Below, in pieces: positions 35,321-44,932 of a stretch of DNA of 64,000 nt (position 1 is its first letter; every line of letters starts with the position of its first letter). The notes beneath the pieces are model-generated. The model was given only the letters and a program-made list of their open reading frames with translations, ran no database searches and was not told the origin of the DNA. The position numbers and the translations under genes were made by a program. The stretch comes from Limnohabitans sp. DM1. GTDB lineage: Bacteria > Pseudomonadota > Gammaproteobacteria > Burkholderiales > Burkholderiaceae_C. The stretch lies in NCBI RefSeq assembly GCF_001269385.1, contig NZ_CXOO01000010.1:186001-250000 (forward strand), read 5' to 3'.

Positions 35321-36688
35321 TCACAAATCCAAATCTTCTACGCGCCACACAGCAACGGGGACAAGGCCTCCAGATATATGACGCAGCCCCGCCAGCGCAT
35401 CCAGCAAAACATCACCTGGGAGCGATGGCGTCAAGACCACCCAAGCATCACGCGAGGGATCCTCAGGGTGCTGAACATGCGTCCACTGCTTTACGTCCAC
35501 ACCCCAATCCTGCAGCCATCCAGTCAGACAGGCCAAGCACTCAGGCTGCCCATGCAGCGCAAAGCGCAGGTAATGCCGCGAGGCCACCTGCCCGATGGGC
35601 AAGATGGGCAACGACCGAATCACGCCCGAGGGCACCGAGCGATGCGGCACCCGTGCATACAAGCCAGCAGACCCCAGTCGTGCCACATCGATCAAATCGG
35701 CCACGACCGCTGAGGCCGTGGTTTGTGAACCCGCTCCTGCACCGTAATAGAACGTGGGCCCAGCCGCATCCGCATTCACCCAAATGCCATTCATCGCGCC
35801 CGGTACTTGCGCCAGCAAATGCTTCTCGGGCACCAGGGCCGGATGCACCCGCAACTCCAGAGCGTCGGACCGCTGCCTGGCCATGCTCAACAACTTGATT
35901 CGGTAACCCAGCGCTTGGGCACACACCATGTCAAACGATTCCAAGCTGCTGATGCCTTGGACATGCACCTGATCCAAAGGCACATCAGCCCCAAAGGCGA
36001 TGGCGGCCAGCAAGGCCGTTTTGTGGGCAGCATCCATACCCGATACATCCAATGCAGGGTCGGCTTCGGCATAGCCGAGCTCGGTAGCCAAGCGCAAAGC
36101 CGCCTCAAAGCTCAGCCCCGCCTCTTGCATTTGGGTCAGGATAAAGTTGGTTGTCCCGTTCACGATGCCCACCACCTCCAGGATGCGGTTGGCAGCCAAG
36201 CCCTCACGCAAGGCTTTGATGATGGGGATGCTCACCGCCACGGCACCTTCATAGGCCACGATCACGCCTTGCGCATCGGCCGCAGCAAAAATCTCCGTCC
36301 CATGTTCAGCCAACAGCGCTTTGTTGGCCGTGACCACATGCTTACCGTGGGCAATGGCTTCCATCACCAGTGCCTTGGCCAGGGTCACCCCGCCCATGAC
36401 CTCCACAACGACATCGATGCCCGGGTGACGCACCAAGGTCAAGGGATCGCTGACCAAGGCCACATCCGGCCCAAGCACTTGAGCCGCTTTGAGCAAATTG
36501 CGTGCAGTGGCCATGACCAGCCGGATCGGCCGACCCGCGCGTTGGGCAATCAGGTCGGCATTGCGTGCCAGCACCTGGCAAGTGCCAGAGCCCACCACAC
36601 CCGTGCCAATCAAACCCACACGCAAAGCGCCATCGCCTGGCACATCGGATGCATCCGATGCTGCGGAAAACAAAGAACCATGAATCAT
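35321..36688 (-). CDS. hom: Homoserine dehydrogenase
   Basis: 455 residues. NAD(P)-binding GLIGTGVVGSGT near the N-terminus, catalytic-domain segments NGTTNFILTQMQ and GYAEADPALDVSG, and a C-terminal ACT domain for threonine feedback. Converts aspartate semialdehyde to homoserine; thrB at 40975 encodes the next step. ATG 36688 has GGAG 6 nt upstream; a 48-codon in-frame extension upstream is not family-like. The 273 bp upstream of the start contain no gene. Confidence 0.95.
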   Translation of the reverse strand: MIHGSLFSAASDASDVPGDGALRVGLIGTGVVGSGTCQVLARNADLIAQRAGRPIRLVMATARNLLKAAQVLGPDVALVSDPLTLVRHPGIDVVVEVMGGVTLAKALVMEAIAHGKHVVTANKALLAEHGTEIFAAADAQGVIVAYEGAVAVSIPIIKALREGLAANRILEVVGIVNGTTNFILTQMQEAGLSFEAALRLATELGYAEADPALDVSGMDAAHKTALLAAIAFGADVPLDQVHVQGISSLESFDMVCAQALGYRIKLLSMARQRSDALELRVHPALVPEKHLLAQVPGAMNGIWVNADAAGPTFYYGAGAGSQTTASAVVADLIDVARLGSAGLYARVPHRSVPSGVIRSLPILPIGQVASRHYLRFALHGQPECLACLTGWLQDWGVDVKQWTHVQHPEDPSRDAWVVLTPSLPGDVLLDALAGLRHISGGLVPVAVWRVEDLDL

Positions 36689-36961
36689 GAAAATCTCCAA
36701 ACTGTGAAATCCAGCTGCCGGGGCTGGTTTGTTTGGAAATCCACCAGTGGGCAGCCAGTAAGGCCACCCGCGCGAACTCAGGTGGCCGCGTTGGTTGTGG
36801 TGGTAATCATGTTGAACCGCTTGCGCAAACAAACACCTGAAGACAGGCCACGCGCTGGTTGAGCGCAGACCATACTCACAAGATTTATCAATACAAATGT
36901 ATTCAACATGTGCTGAAGTTTATCGCAAATTCGCACCCATCCACAGGCGTCAATGAGCCCC
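36689..36961. other. Non-coding gap between hom and the YciI-like gene
   Basis: No gene is supported here. An AT-rich stretch contains the near palindrome AATACAAATGTATT (36890-36903), with perfect 6 bp arms, about 200 bp upstream of hom; it may be a promoter or operator. The rest shows nothing notable. Confidence 0.4.
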
Positions 36962-37255
36962 TCAAACCAACACTTGCTGGTCCAGCGCTTTGCTCCAATG
37001 CAATACCTCCACGCTCTGGCGCAGCCCACAAATCCAGAAGGGGTCGGTCTGCTTCAGTTGATGGACACTTTCTTTGAACTCGGACTCAACGATCCACAAG
37101 CCACCTGTGGGCACCTGACCAAGCTGCTCGCGCAAACTGCCGGCCACGCGCACTTGCGCCTGGTGTGCACCCACCCAATCAATGTGGGCCTGCAAATACG
37201 TGGCACGCCAAGCGGCTTGGTCGGGTCGATCAGTGAACAAAACGACAAACAACAT
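36962..37255 (-). CDS. YciI-like protein
   Basis: 97 residues, MLFVVLFTDRPDQAAWRATY..., with the HIDWVGAHQAQVRVAGSL segment of the YciI/DGPF ferredoxin-like fold. Function of most members is unknown. ATG 37255 has GGAGG 7 nt upstream; the in-frame extension to 37315 is not family-like. It lies just downstream of the broken metallophosphoesterase gene. Confidence 0.8.
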   Translation of the reverse strand: MLFVVLFTDRPDQAAWRATYLQAHIDWVGAHQAQVRVAGSLREQLGQVPTGGLWIVESEFKESVHQLKQTDPFWICGLRQSVEVLHWSKALDQQVLV

Positions 37256-37813
37256 GTTCAGTCCTCCTCGATTCAAACCCTGGGCATCCATCCAGTTCTC
37301 AAAGCATGCGCCCAATCAAGACGGCCACGCTTGTCGGCCAAAATCGCCATGGATTCATGGTCATAGGGCACGCTGATCAATTCACAACACCAGTCCGCAC
37401 CCGATTTTTCGACCACCGCATAACGCGCATCGGGGCTGCCGTTCTCTATGCGATGGAACTTGGAAAAAGGGTAAGGGTGATCGTCATCGTAAGCAGGCAA
37501 ACCGACACTGCCCGGATTGATGATGAGCAGCTTGGATCGCCAACGAACCGTCCTCGGAACGTGACTGTGTCCGCAGGCCAGCAAGCTGATGTTTTCCGGT
37601 ATCAGCCCCGCCAAACGCTCTTCAATCTCTGTCACGTTCGCCAATCGGGCCGCTTCGCCTTCGGGTGTTTCCAACAAATATTCGATGTCGCTGCGAGGAC
37701 TGCCATGGCACAGTGCCACATCATGGCCCAATTGTTCAGACCAAATTTGTGCCGTGTGCAGCCGGGGGTCCGACGGATCAGCGTGCGACGCCAACCATGT
37801 TTTGACAAACGGA

Positions 37814-37818
37814 TTCAA
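37814..37818. repeat. Target site duplication, left copy (TTCAA)
   Basis: TTCAA directly outside the left inverted repeat; the same 5 bp occur at 38054-38058 outside the right one. Merging them restores the phosphoesterase frame. Confidence 0.8.
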
Positions 37819-38053
37819 CCTAGAAAACGCAGTTGAACGCGCCCGAGGGTGCAGCCATGGTGGGCAATGGCCAGGCGCGAGGAGGCCGCAGGCTGCACCC
37901 CTGCAACGACGAGCAACGCCGCCAGTGCCCCCCAGGGCTGTGCCATCGGGTGCGTAGCGGTATCACCCACCAGGTGAGCGTCTTCGTGCTCACAAAGTTC
38001 AGGATACATCAGGGTTTCCAGCGGGTTCAAAGCGGTCAACTGCGTTTTCTAGG
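37819..38053. mobile_element. MITE-like element, 235 bp, 18 bp terminal inverted repeats
   Basis: Ends are CCTAGAAAACGCAGTTGA (37819-37836) and its exact reverse complement (38036-38053), flanked by the TTCAA duplication. Inside is a second inverted repeat, GGGTGCAGCC and GGCTGCACCC. The element carries no transposase, so it is a non-autonomous element moved in trans. A 74-codon minus-strand frame spans it but does not resemble a protein. Length and 5 bp duplication fit several IS families; I cannot name the parent. Confidence 0.85.
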
Positions 38054-38058
38054 TTCAA
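38054..38058. repeat. Target site duplication, right copy (TTCAA)
   Basis: Second copy of the 5 bp sequence flanking the MITE-like element. Confidence 0.8.
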
Positions 38059-38334
38059 TTGAGCAGATGTGTATGCATCTGACAAATTTTGACGCTCGAT
38101 CGGCAAGCTCAATAACTGGCGCTCATGGTTACCTGCGACATGCAGCCATGGCAAATTTTGAAGTCGGGCTGCGGTCTCATGGGGAAGCAATGGGCCACTC
38201 AAGCTGTCACCCAAATTCACCACACACTGAATTTTTCGATGACTCATGTCGGCCATCACGGCGTCTAAAGCAGCCAAATTGCCATGAATATCTGAAACAA
38301 ATGCCAATCGCATCACGCCCCCTCTGGGTATGTT

Positions 38335-39741
38335 TTAAGCCTGTCTGGCAAGCCAGCGTCGACCTGCTGGCGTCAGTCGATATTTTTGAAGACGACTTTG
38401 GGGCTTACCGGGCACCGTCATCTCCAGAACGCCCAAGGCCAAAGCCGTTTGCTGATAGTGGACACGGAAGTGTTTTTCGTCTTTCAAGCCCAACGCGCTC
38501 ATCAATTCAACGCGGCTCATCTCGCCATTGACCCGCCTCAACATGCGCTCCACTTCGGGGGTGACTTCGGGGGTGACTTGTGCTTCGACTTGTTCGCTCT
38601 GCCCCTGCCCCGCCCTGAGCACCTTCAAATACGCGGGGTCAAATGGGAATTCCAGCCACATGTCGAACGGTTGGTAGCGCAGCACTGGCTTGGGCGTGCC
38701 CGCCGCAGCGCATGCCGCAAAAATGCGCTCCACCCCACGGCCCCATGCTTCGATTTCGCCCGCCCTGAAAAAGGCATTTGCAATGGCCGGGTTGTACGGG
38801 CTGGAGGAATGCGCGCCCAGCAACGTGTCCAGTGTCCAGCCTTCGGGCAAGACCGCAGGGTTCCAGATGCGCAAGCGGTTTTCGTACACCCGAATCTGCA
38901 CGGGCGCGGTCACTGCATAGTCGCGGTGCACCAGCGCATTCAGCAATGCCTCGCGCAGCGCAGCACGCGGCACCGGAAAGGTCTCCACCCGCACAATGCC
39001 ATCGTATGAAATGACCGCCTTCAGGTATTTGGTCAGCAGCAAGTCCAGCGTGTTCTTGACTTGGTGGAACAAAGCGCCTTCGACCTCGTCGTGGTACAGC
39101 AACTCGGTCTCTGACTCGAAATAACCCACCTTCACAAACGCACCCGTCACAAAACGCTGGGGGTCTGCGGCAAACAACAAGGCTGTCGCGCGTTGGTAAT
39201 ACGCCCCCTCTTTCAGACGCAGTTTGTCGAGCAAGTTGGCATCGCTCTCGGCCAGTGTCTCTGCATCCAGCCGTCCGCTGCGCTGGGCCAGCTGGCGAAA
39301 CCGCGCCATGGCCGGTGCAGACACATCGGCCAGACTGAACTGGGGCATCGGTACGCCGTCCCAAGTGCGGCCATGGCGTCCCAACAAAAAGCGGTCCAGA
39401 GCCGCGCCCTTGAGTTCTTGCAGCGTGCTGCCGCTGAGCATGTAGTAATGGCCCCGGTAGCTGATCGGGTTGGGATAGGCTTGCACCACCACCTCGATGT
39501 AGTGCAACTCGCCTTCGGTGTGCAGGTTCACGTCCACCACAATGCCCAGCAAGTCGCGCACCTTGTTGGGTAAATCTTCCAAGAGTTTGGCCGCATCGGG
39601 CAGACCCACCACTTCGCCCTTGTCATTCACCCCCAGCAGCAAATGGCCGCCTTGCGCATTGGCAAAGCCGCACACCCAGCGCAGGTAGTCATCGCGCCAG
39701 GTTTCCTTCCATTCGGTGTGCTGGGATTCTTGCTTGAGCAT
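38335..39741 (-). CDS. AlbA_2/RecG-like ATP-binding protein (second copy type)
   Basis: 468 residues. AlbA_2 domain at the N-terminus (ESQHTEWKETWRDDYLRWVC, then ANAQGGHLLLGV), GHKL-like ATPase region with LREALLNALVHRDYAVTAP and EAWGRGVERIF, a TPEVTPEV repeat linker and a winged-helix C-terminus. Same COG2865 architecture as the gene at 5174 but clearly diverged from it. Function unproven; regulators and defence factors are both possible. ATG 39741 is chosen; 14 upstream codons are not family-like. Confidence 0.8.
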   Translation of the reverse strand: MLKQESQHTEWKETWRDDYLRWVCGFANAQGGHLLLGVNDKGEVVGLPDAAKLLEDLPNKVRDLLGIVVDVNLHTEGELHYIEVVVQAYPNPISYRGHYYMLSGSTLQELKGAALDRFLLGRHGRTWDGVPMPQFSLADVSAPAMARFRQLAQRSGRLDAETLAESDANLLDKLRLKEGAYYQRATALLFAADPQRFVTGAFVKVGYFESETELLYHDEVEGALFHQVKNTLDLLLTKYLKAVISYDGIVRVETFPVPRAALREALLNALVHRDYAVTAPVQIRVYENRLRIWNPAVLPEGWTLDTLLGAHSSSPYNPAIANAFFRAGEIEAWGRGVERIFAACAAAGTPKPVLRYQPFDMWLEFPFDPAYLKVLRAGQGQSEQVEAQVTPEVTPEVERMLRRVNGEMSRVELMSALGLKDEKHFRVHYQQTALALGVLEMTVPGKPQSRLQKYRLTPAGRRWLARQA

Positions 39742-39766
39742 CGCGCCATTTTGACAGGCAAACCCC

Positions 39767-40846
<1,080 letters not shown>

Positions 40847-40974
40847 TTAATCCGTGAGTGCTTGCGGCAACACACATTCATTTGCCCAGGCCACCCCAGT
40901 GTGCAGTGCCTGCCCCGCCTACAATCTCCCCTTCGTTCACACAGCGGCCATCCAGCGGGCCACCGATTGCAAAC

Positions 40975-41925
40975 ATGGCGGTATTCACCGAAGTCACCGA
41001 AACCCAGGCCAATGACCTGATGCAGTCCCTGAATTTGGGGCGACTGTGCGCTTTGCGCGGCATTGAGGGCGGCATTGAAAACACCAATTACTTCGCCACC
41101 ACCGATCAAGGTGAGTATGTGCTGACCGTTTTTGAGCGCCTGACCCATGAACAGCTGCCCTTTTATTTGTTGCTGATGAAGCACTTGGCGGGCCGCGGCA
41201 TCCCGGTGCCGGACCCCGCCGCCAACAGAGATGGCGATGTGCTGCACACCCTCAGCGGTAAACCCGCCGCTGTGGTGAACAAATTGGCAGGCAAAAGCCA
41301 GTTGCAGCCCCAAACTGCCCATTGCGCCGCTGTGGGGGACATGTTGGCACGCATGCACTTGGCCGGATCCGATTACAACCGCAGCCAGCCCAATCTGCGT
41401 GGCTTGCCTTGGTGGAATGAAACAGTGCCCGTGGTGCTGCCCTACCTGGATGAGGCGCAAGCGACCCTGCTGCGCAGTGAACTGGCTTACCAAAACCACA
41501 TCGCCCAGGGTGCGGCTTATGCGGCTCTGCCCCGTGGCCCTGTACATGCCGACCTGTTTCGCGACAACGTGATGTTTGATGGCGAGCAGCTCACTGGTTT
41601 TTTTGACTTTTACTTTGCTGGCGTGGACGCCTGGTTGTTTGACCTGGCCGTCTGCCTGAACGATTGGTGCATCGACTTGCCATCTGGCAGGCACGACCAG
41701 GATCGCGCCCTGGCCATGCTGCACAGCTACATGGCCGTGCGCCCCTTGAGCGCTGCAGAACGTGAATTGCTGCCCGCCATGTTGCGAGCAGGAGCATTGC
41801 GCTTTTGGATTTCACGCCTTTGGGATTTTTACCTGCCACGTGAAGCCTCGATGCTCAAGCCACACGACCCCACGCACTTTGAGCGCGTGCTGCGTGGTCG
41901 CATTGATCAACCCGTGACGCTTTGA
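40975..41925 (+). CDS. thrB: Homoserine kinase, APH-type
   Basis: 316 residues. Starts [20 protein letters not shown] and has [24 protein letters not shown] (the HxDxxxxN catalytic loop) and [11 protein letters not shown] (DFG-like). This is the aminoglycoside-phosphotransferase-like ThrB of Pseudomonas and Burkholderiales, acting after Hom in threonine synthesis. The open frame starts earlier, but ATG 40975 is where family similarity begins. Confidence 0.93.
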   Translation: MAVFTEVTETQANDLMQSLNLGRLCALRGIEGGIENTNYFATTDQGEYVLTVFERLTHEQLPFYLLLMKHLAGRGIPVPDPAANRDGDVLHTLSGKPAAVVNKLAGKSQLQPQTAHCAAVGDMLARMHLAGSDYNRSQPNLRGLPWWNETVPVVLPYLDEAQATLLRSELAYQNHIAQGAAYAALPRGPVHADLFRDNVMFDGEQLTGFFDFYFAGVDAWLFDLAVCLNDWCIDLPSGRHDQDRALAMLHSYMAVRPLSAAERELLPAMLRAGALRFWISRLWDFYLPREASMLKPHDPTHFERVLRGRIDQPVTL

Positions 41926-41952
41926 ACGCCTTTCTTTTTTGAGCACATCACC

Positions 41953-42735
41953 ATGCAATTGAACATCGTCCCTGCCCGCTCTGGTCCGCATTGGGCGATG
42001 CAAGGCATACGCACGTTTTGGCGACAGCCGCTGGCCATGTCGGGCCTGTTTTTCCTGTTCATGGCCACCGTGTCTTTGGTTTCGATGGTGCCGTTCATCG
42101 GACCAGTCTTGGCCTTGATGGTGCTGCCCAGCCTGACTTTGGGCACGATGGCCGCCACTCAGGAGGCTGCCGAGGGCAAGTTCCCCATGCCTGCGGTGTT
42201 GTTTGTCGCGCTCAAAACCGGCCCGCAGCGCAAAGCCATGATCCAGCTGGGCGGCCTGTATGCCTTGCTGTTCATCGGGGTCATGTTGGCGTCGGCGTTG
42301 ATGGACGGCGGCACTTTTGCCAAGGTGTATTTCGGTGCAGCGGCCATCACCCCAGAGGCGGTCAATAACGCGTCATTTCAAGCGGCCATGTGGTTGTCCA
42401 TGGTGCTTTACATTCCCTTGTCGATGATGTTCTGGCATGCACCTGCCCTGGTGCACTGGCAGGGCTTGCCAGCCGTCAAAAGTCTGTTCTTCAGCTTCGT
42501 GGCCTGTTGGCGCAATCTGCGCGCCTTTGCGCTCTATGTTTTGGTCTGGATAGGCGTATTCATGGGCTCTGGCATGTTGGCACTGCTGGTGTCGACACTG
42601 CTGGACGATGCCCAATCGATGGTGGTCGTCTTCATGCCTTTGGCGCTGTGCGTCATGGCCATGTTTTTCACCTCGATCATGTTCACCGTCAAGGATTGTT
42701 TCAGCTCGGATGTGCAGGCTCAACCGCCGCAGTGA
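41953..42735 (+). CDS. BPSS1780-family membrane protein
   Basis: 260 residues with about five to six transmembrane segments; the N-terminus LNIVPARSGPHWAMQGIRTFWRQP with GLFFLFMATVS is characteristic of this family in betaproteobacteria. Function unknown. It lies 27 bp after thrB and is probably cotranscribed. Confidence 0.85.
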   Translation: MQLNIVPARSGPHWAMQGIRTFWRQPLAMSGLFFLFMATVSLVSMVPFIGPVLALMVLPSLTLGTMAATQEAAEGKFPMPAVLFVALKTGPQRKAMIQLGGLYALLFIGVMLASALMDGGTFAKVYFGAAAITPEAVNNASFQAAMWLSMVLYIPLSMMFWHAPALVHWQGLPAVKSLFFSFVACWRNLRAFALYVLVWIGVFMGSGMLALLVSTLLDDAQSMVVVFMPLALCVMAMFFTSIMFTVKDCFSSDVQAQPPQ

Positions 42736-42842
42736 CAAGTTGGCTTGCCTGCACAAAGGCATTCATCAGGGGCGACAACCGCAGGCTGTCAAGGCATCGC
42801 CCCCTTGCAGGCCAGCGCTCTCAAAACTGACCTGCTGGATGC

Positions 42843-43862
42843 TCAGGCGTAGCGCTGGCTGGCCAGTTTGGCACCTTCGGCCAGGGCCTTGAGCTTGGCC
42901 TCGGCCACGGCGCGGCTCATCGGAGCCAGGCCGCAGTTGGTGCAGGCTATCAGCCGGTTCTTGGGCACGAACTGCAAGGCGCGGCCAATGGTGTCGGCGA
43001 TTTCTTCGGGCGTTTCAATGGCCGGGTTGGCCACATCGATCACGCCGACCATCACGTCCTTGCCCTCCAGCAGCTTCATCATCTCCATCGGCACATGCGA
43101 GTGCATGCACTCCAGGCTGACTTGCTGGATGCTGCTTTGGGCTAGGGCTGGGAACACTTTTTCGTACTGACGCCACTCGTCGCCCAAGGTCTTTTTCCAG
43201 TTGTTATTGGCTTCGATCCCGTAGCCGTAGCAAATGTGCACGGCTGTGGTGCAGGTCAAGCCCCGCGCGGCCACTTCGAGCGCCTTCACACCCCAGTCAG
43301 CGGCCTCGTCCATGTAGACGTTGAAAGCGGGTTCATCGAACTGGATGATGTCCACGCCGTCAGCCTGCAGCGCCAGCGCTTCCTGGTTGAGCAATTCGGC
43401 AAAGGCCATGGCCATCTTGACCTTGTCGCCATAAAAACGGTCGGCCACGGTGTCGACAATCGTCATCGGGCCAGGCAAGGTGAATTTGAGTTTTTTCTTC
43501 GTGTGGGCACGGGCGAGCTGGGCTTCGAAGGCGTGTACGCGGCCTTTGAGGCGCAAGGGTGCAATGACTTGCGGCACCTGCGCGTCGTAGCGCTTGTTGC
43601 GGATGCCCATGGTGACCTTGTTGACGAAGTCGATGCCCTCAACCTGCTCGACAAAGCCGTGCACAAAGTGCTGGCGCGCCTGTTCTCCGTCGCCAATCAC
43701 ATCGAGACCCGCGTCTTCTTGGGCCTTGATCCACAGCAGTGTGGCATCGGCCTTGGCTTGCTGCAGCTCGGGGCCTTGGATGGTCCACTGCGGCCAGAGT
43801 TTTTCGGTCTCGGCGAGCCAAGCGGGTTTGGGCAAGCTGCCAGCGATTGCAGTGGTGAACAT
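42843..43862 (-). CDS. Core-MetE/MesD-like methionine synthase
   Basis: 339 residues: only the C-terminal catalytic half of cobalamin-independent methionine synthase. Visible are AGSLPKPAWLAETE, DGEQARQHFVHGFVE, FTLPGPMTIVDT, IIQFDEPAFNVYMDE, AVHICYGYGIEAN and the zinc-site CTNCGLAPMSR. It closely resembles the bacterial MesD type, reported to need oxygen and a partner, MesX (DUF1852). No DUF1852 gene lies in the window. Start ATG 43862; the frame continues upstream without similarity. Confidence 0.85.
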   Translation of the reverse strand: MFTTAIAGSLPKPAWLAETEKLWPQWTIQGPELQQAKADATLLWIKAQEDAGLDVIGDGEQARQHFVHGFVEQVEGIDFVNKVTMGIRNKRYDAQVPQVIAPLRLKGRVHAFEAQLARAHTKKKLKFTLPGPMTIVDTVADRFYGDKVKMAMAFAELLNQEALALQADGVDIIQFDEPAFNVYMDEAADWGVKALEVAARGLTCTTAVHICYGYGIEANNNWKKTLGDEWRQYEKVFPALAQSSIQQVSLECMHSHVPMEMMKLLEGKDVMVGVIDVANPAIETPEEIADTIGRALQFVPKNRLIACTNCGLAPMSRAVAEAKLKALAEGAKLASQRYA

Positions 43863-43888
43863 GTCAAAAATCCTGAGGGTTTCAAAAA

Positions 43889-44908
43889 TCAAAGCGTGGA
43901 GTTTGCCGCCAATCCAAATTCTTGGGCGAGCAGTTCGTACGATCGGCATTGGGCGGCGGGGTCATGCGTCCAGGTGATGACCACTACTTCATCGACTTCC
44001 AGCCGGGCGGCCAATTGGCGCAGCTTGCGGCCCACCGTGGCAGCCGAGCCGATCAGGGCCGAATCGCGCAGACGCTCCAGGGCAAATTGCTCGGCCGGGC
44101 TGTAATCACGCGCCGCTTCTTCAGGCGGCAAGAGCGCCCCGATGCGGCCCAGATTCCGGTCCATCTTCCAGCGGGCGCGGCTCTCGAACAGTCGCAGCGC
44201 CTCTTCGTCGGTGTCGGCGGCCAAGGCCCAGACGCACAAGGCAGCGTGAGGCTTGGCCAAGCCCGCGCTGGGCCGGAAAGTTTCACGGTAAATCTGCAGC
44301 GCTTCGTCTGCGCCCTGCCCATCGGTGATGAAGTAGGCAAACGCATAGGGCAAGCCCAGGTGGGCGGCCAATTGGGCCCCATAGTCCGAGCTGCCCAGCA
44401 TCCACACCGTGGGCGAGGTGTCCGACTGAGGGTAGGCAAACACGTTGTGCCCCGGGTGGCCGGGCGGCAGGTTGTGGCCACTCACCCAGGCTTGCATTTC
44501 CATGAGCTGCTGCGGAAAACGCTCCGAGGCACTGCGGTCCGGGTTGAGCAACTGCGCGGTGCGCCCGTCGCTGCCGGGCGCGCGGCCCACGCCCAGGTCG
44601 ATGCGGCCGGGCGCCAAGGCGTCCAGCACCCGAAACTGCTCAGCCACTTTCAGCGGCGCGTAGTGCGGCAGCATCACCCCTGCGCTGCCGATGCGGATGC
44701 GCTGGGTGCGGGCGGCAATGGCGGCCATCAAGACCTCGGGGGCACTGCCCACGATGCTGGGGTGGCTGTGGTGCTCGCTCACCCAGAAACGGTCATACCC
44801 CCAAGCCTCGGCCTTTTGCGCCAACGCCAGGGTCTGGCGAATGGTCGCGTCCTGGCCGCGCCCGGAGGCAGCAGCCGATTGGTCAAGGATGGAAAGTCTC
44901 AGGCTCAT
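43889..44908 (-). CDS. LLM-class flavin-dependent oxidoreductase
   Basis: 339 residues, luciferase-like barrel: RLSILDQSAAASG, YDRFWVSEHHSHPSIVGSAPEVL and LDALAPGRIDLGVGRAPGSDG are the usual segments of the YhbW-like subgroup. Uses FMNH2 and O2 or acts as an F420/FMN reductase; substrate unknown. It precedes the MesD-like gene by 26 bp on the same strand, suggesting cotranscription. Confidence 0.88.
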   Translation of the reverse strand: MSLRLSILDQSAAASGRGQDATIRQTLALAQKAEAWGYDRFWVSEHHSHPSIVGSAPEVLMAAIAARTQRIRIGSAGVMLPHYAPLKVAEQFRVLDALAPGRIDLGVGRAPGSDGRTAQLLNPDRSASERFPQQLMEMQAWVSGHNLPPGHPGHNVFAYPQSDTSPTVWMLGSSDYGAQLAAHLGLPYAFAYFITDGQGADEALQIYRETFRPSAGLAKPHAALCVWALAADTDEEALRLFESRARWKMDRNLGRIGALLPPEEAARDYSPAEQFALERLRDSALIGSAATVGRKLRQLAARLEVDEVVVITWTHDPAAQCRSYELLAQEFGLAANSTL

Positions 44909-44932
44909 TGGGATGGGGATGAATAAACGGGC

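Larger units (their letters stand above)
37273..38313 (-). pseudogene. Metallophosphoesterase gene interrupted by a 235 bp element
   Basis: The N-terminal part (38313 to 38054) reads MRLAFVSDIHGNLAALDAV, with NLGDSLSGP and HVAGNHERQ: the DxH, GD and GNHE metal motifs. The C-terminal part (37818 to 37273) continues LNPFVKTWLASH with LCHGSPRSD and ACGHSHVPR, the remaining metal histidines. Removing the insert and one copy of the 5 bp duplication gives GCTCAATTGAATCCGTTT, an uninterrupted frame of about 266 residues. In the present sequence the N-part reads on into the insert and stops at 37999. The encoded YfcE-like phosphoesterase should be inactive, because metal ligands are split between the parts. 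Confidence 0.85.

Noticed and set aside
37815..38039. A 74-codon frame inside the MITE-like element
   Set aside because: It spans almost the whole small element, has no transposase motifs and lacks a ribosome binding site.
38335..39741. The second AlbA-like gene considered as part of a defence island
   Set aside because: Its neighbours are a broken phosphoesterase and an adenine deaminase; there is no other defence gene nearby.
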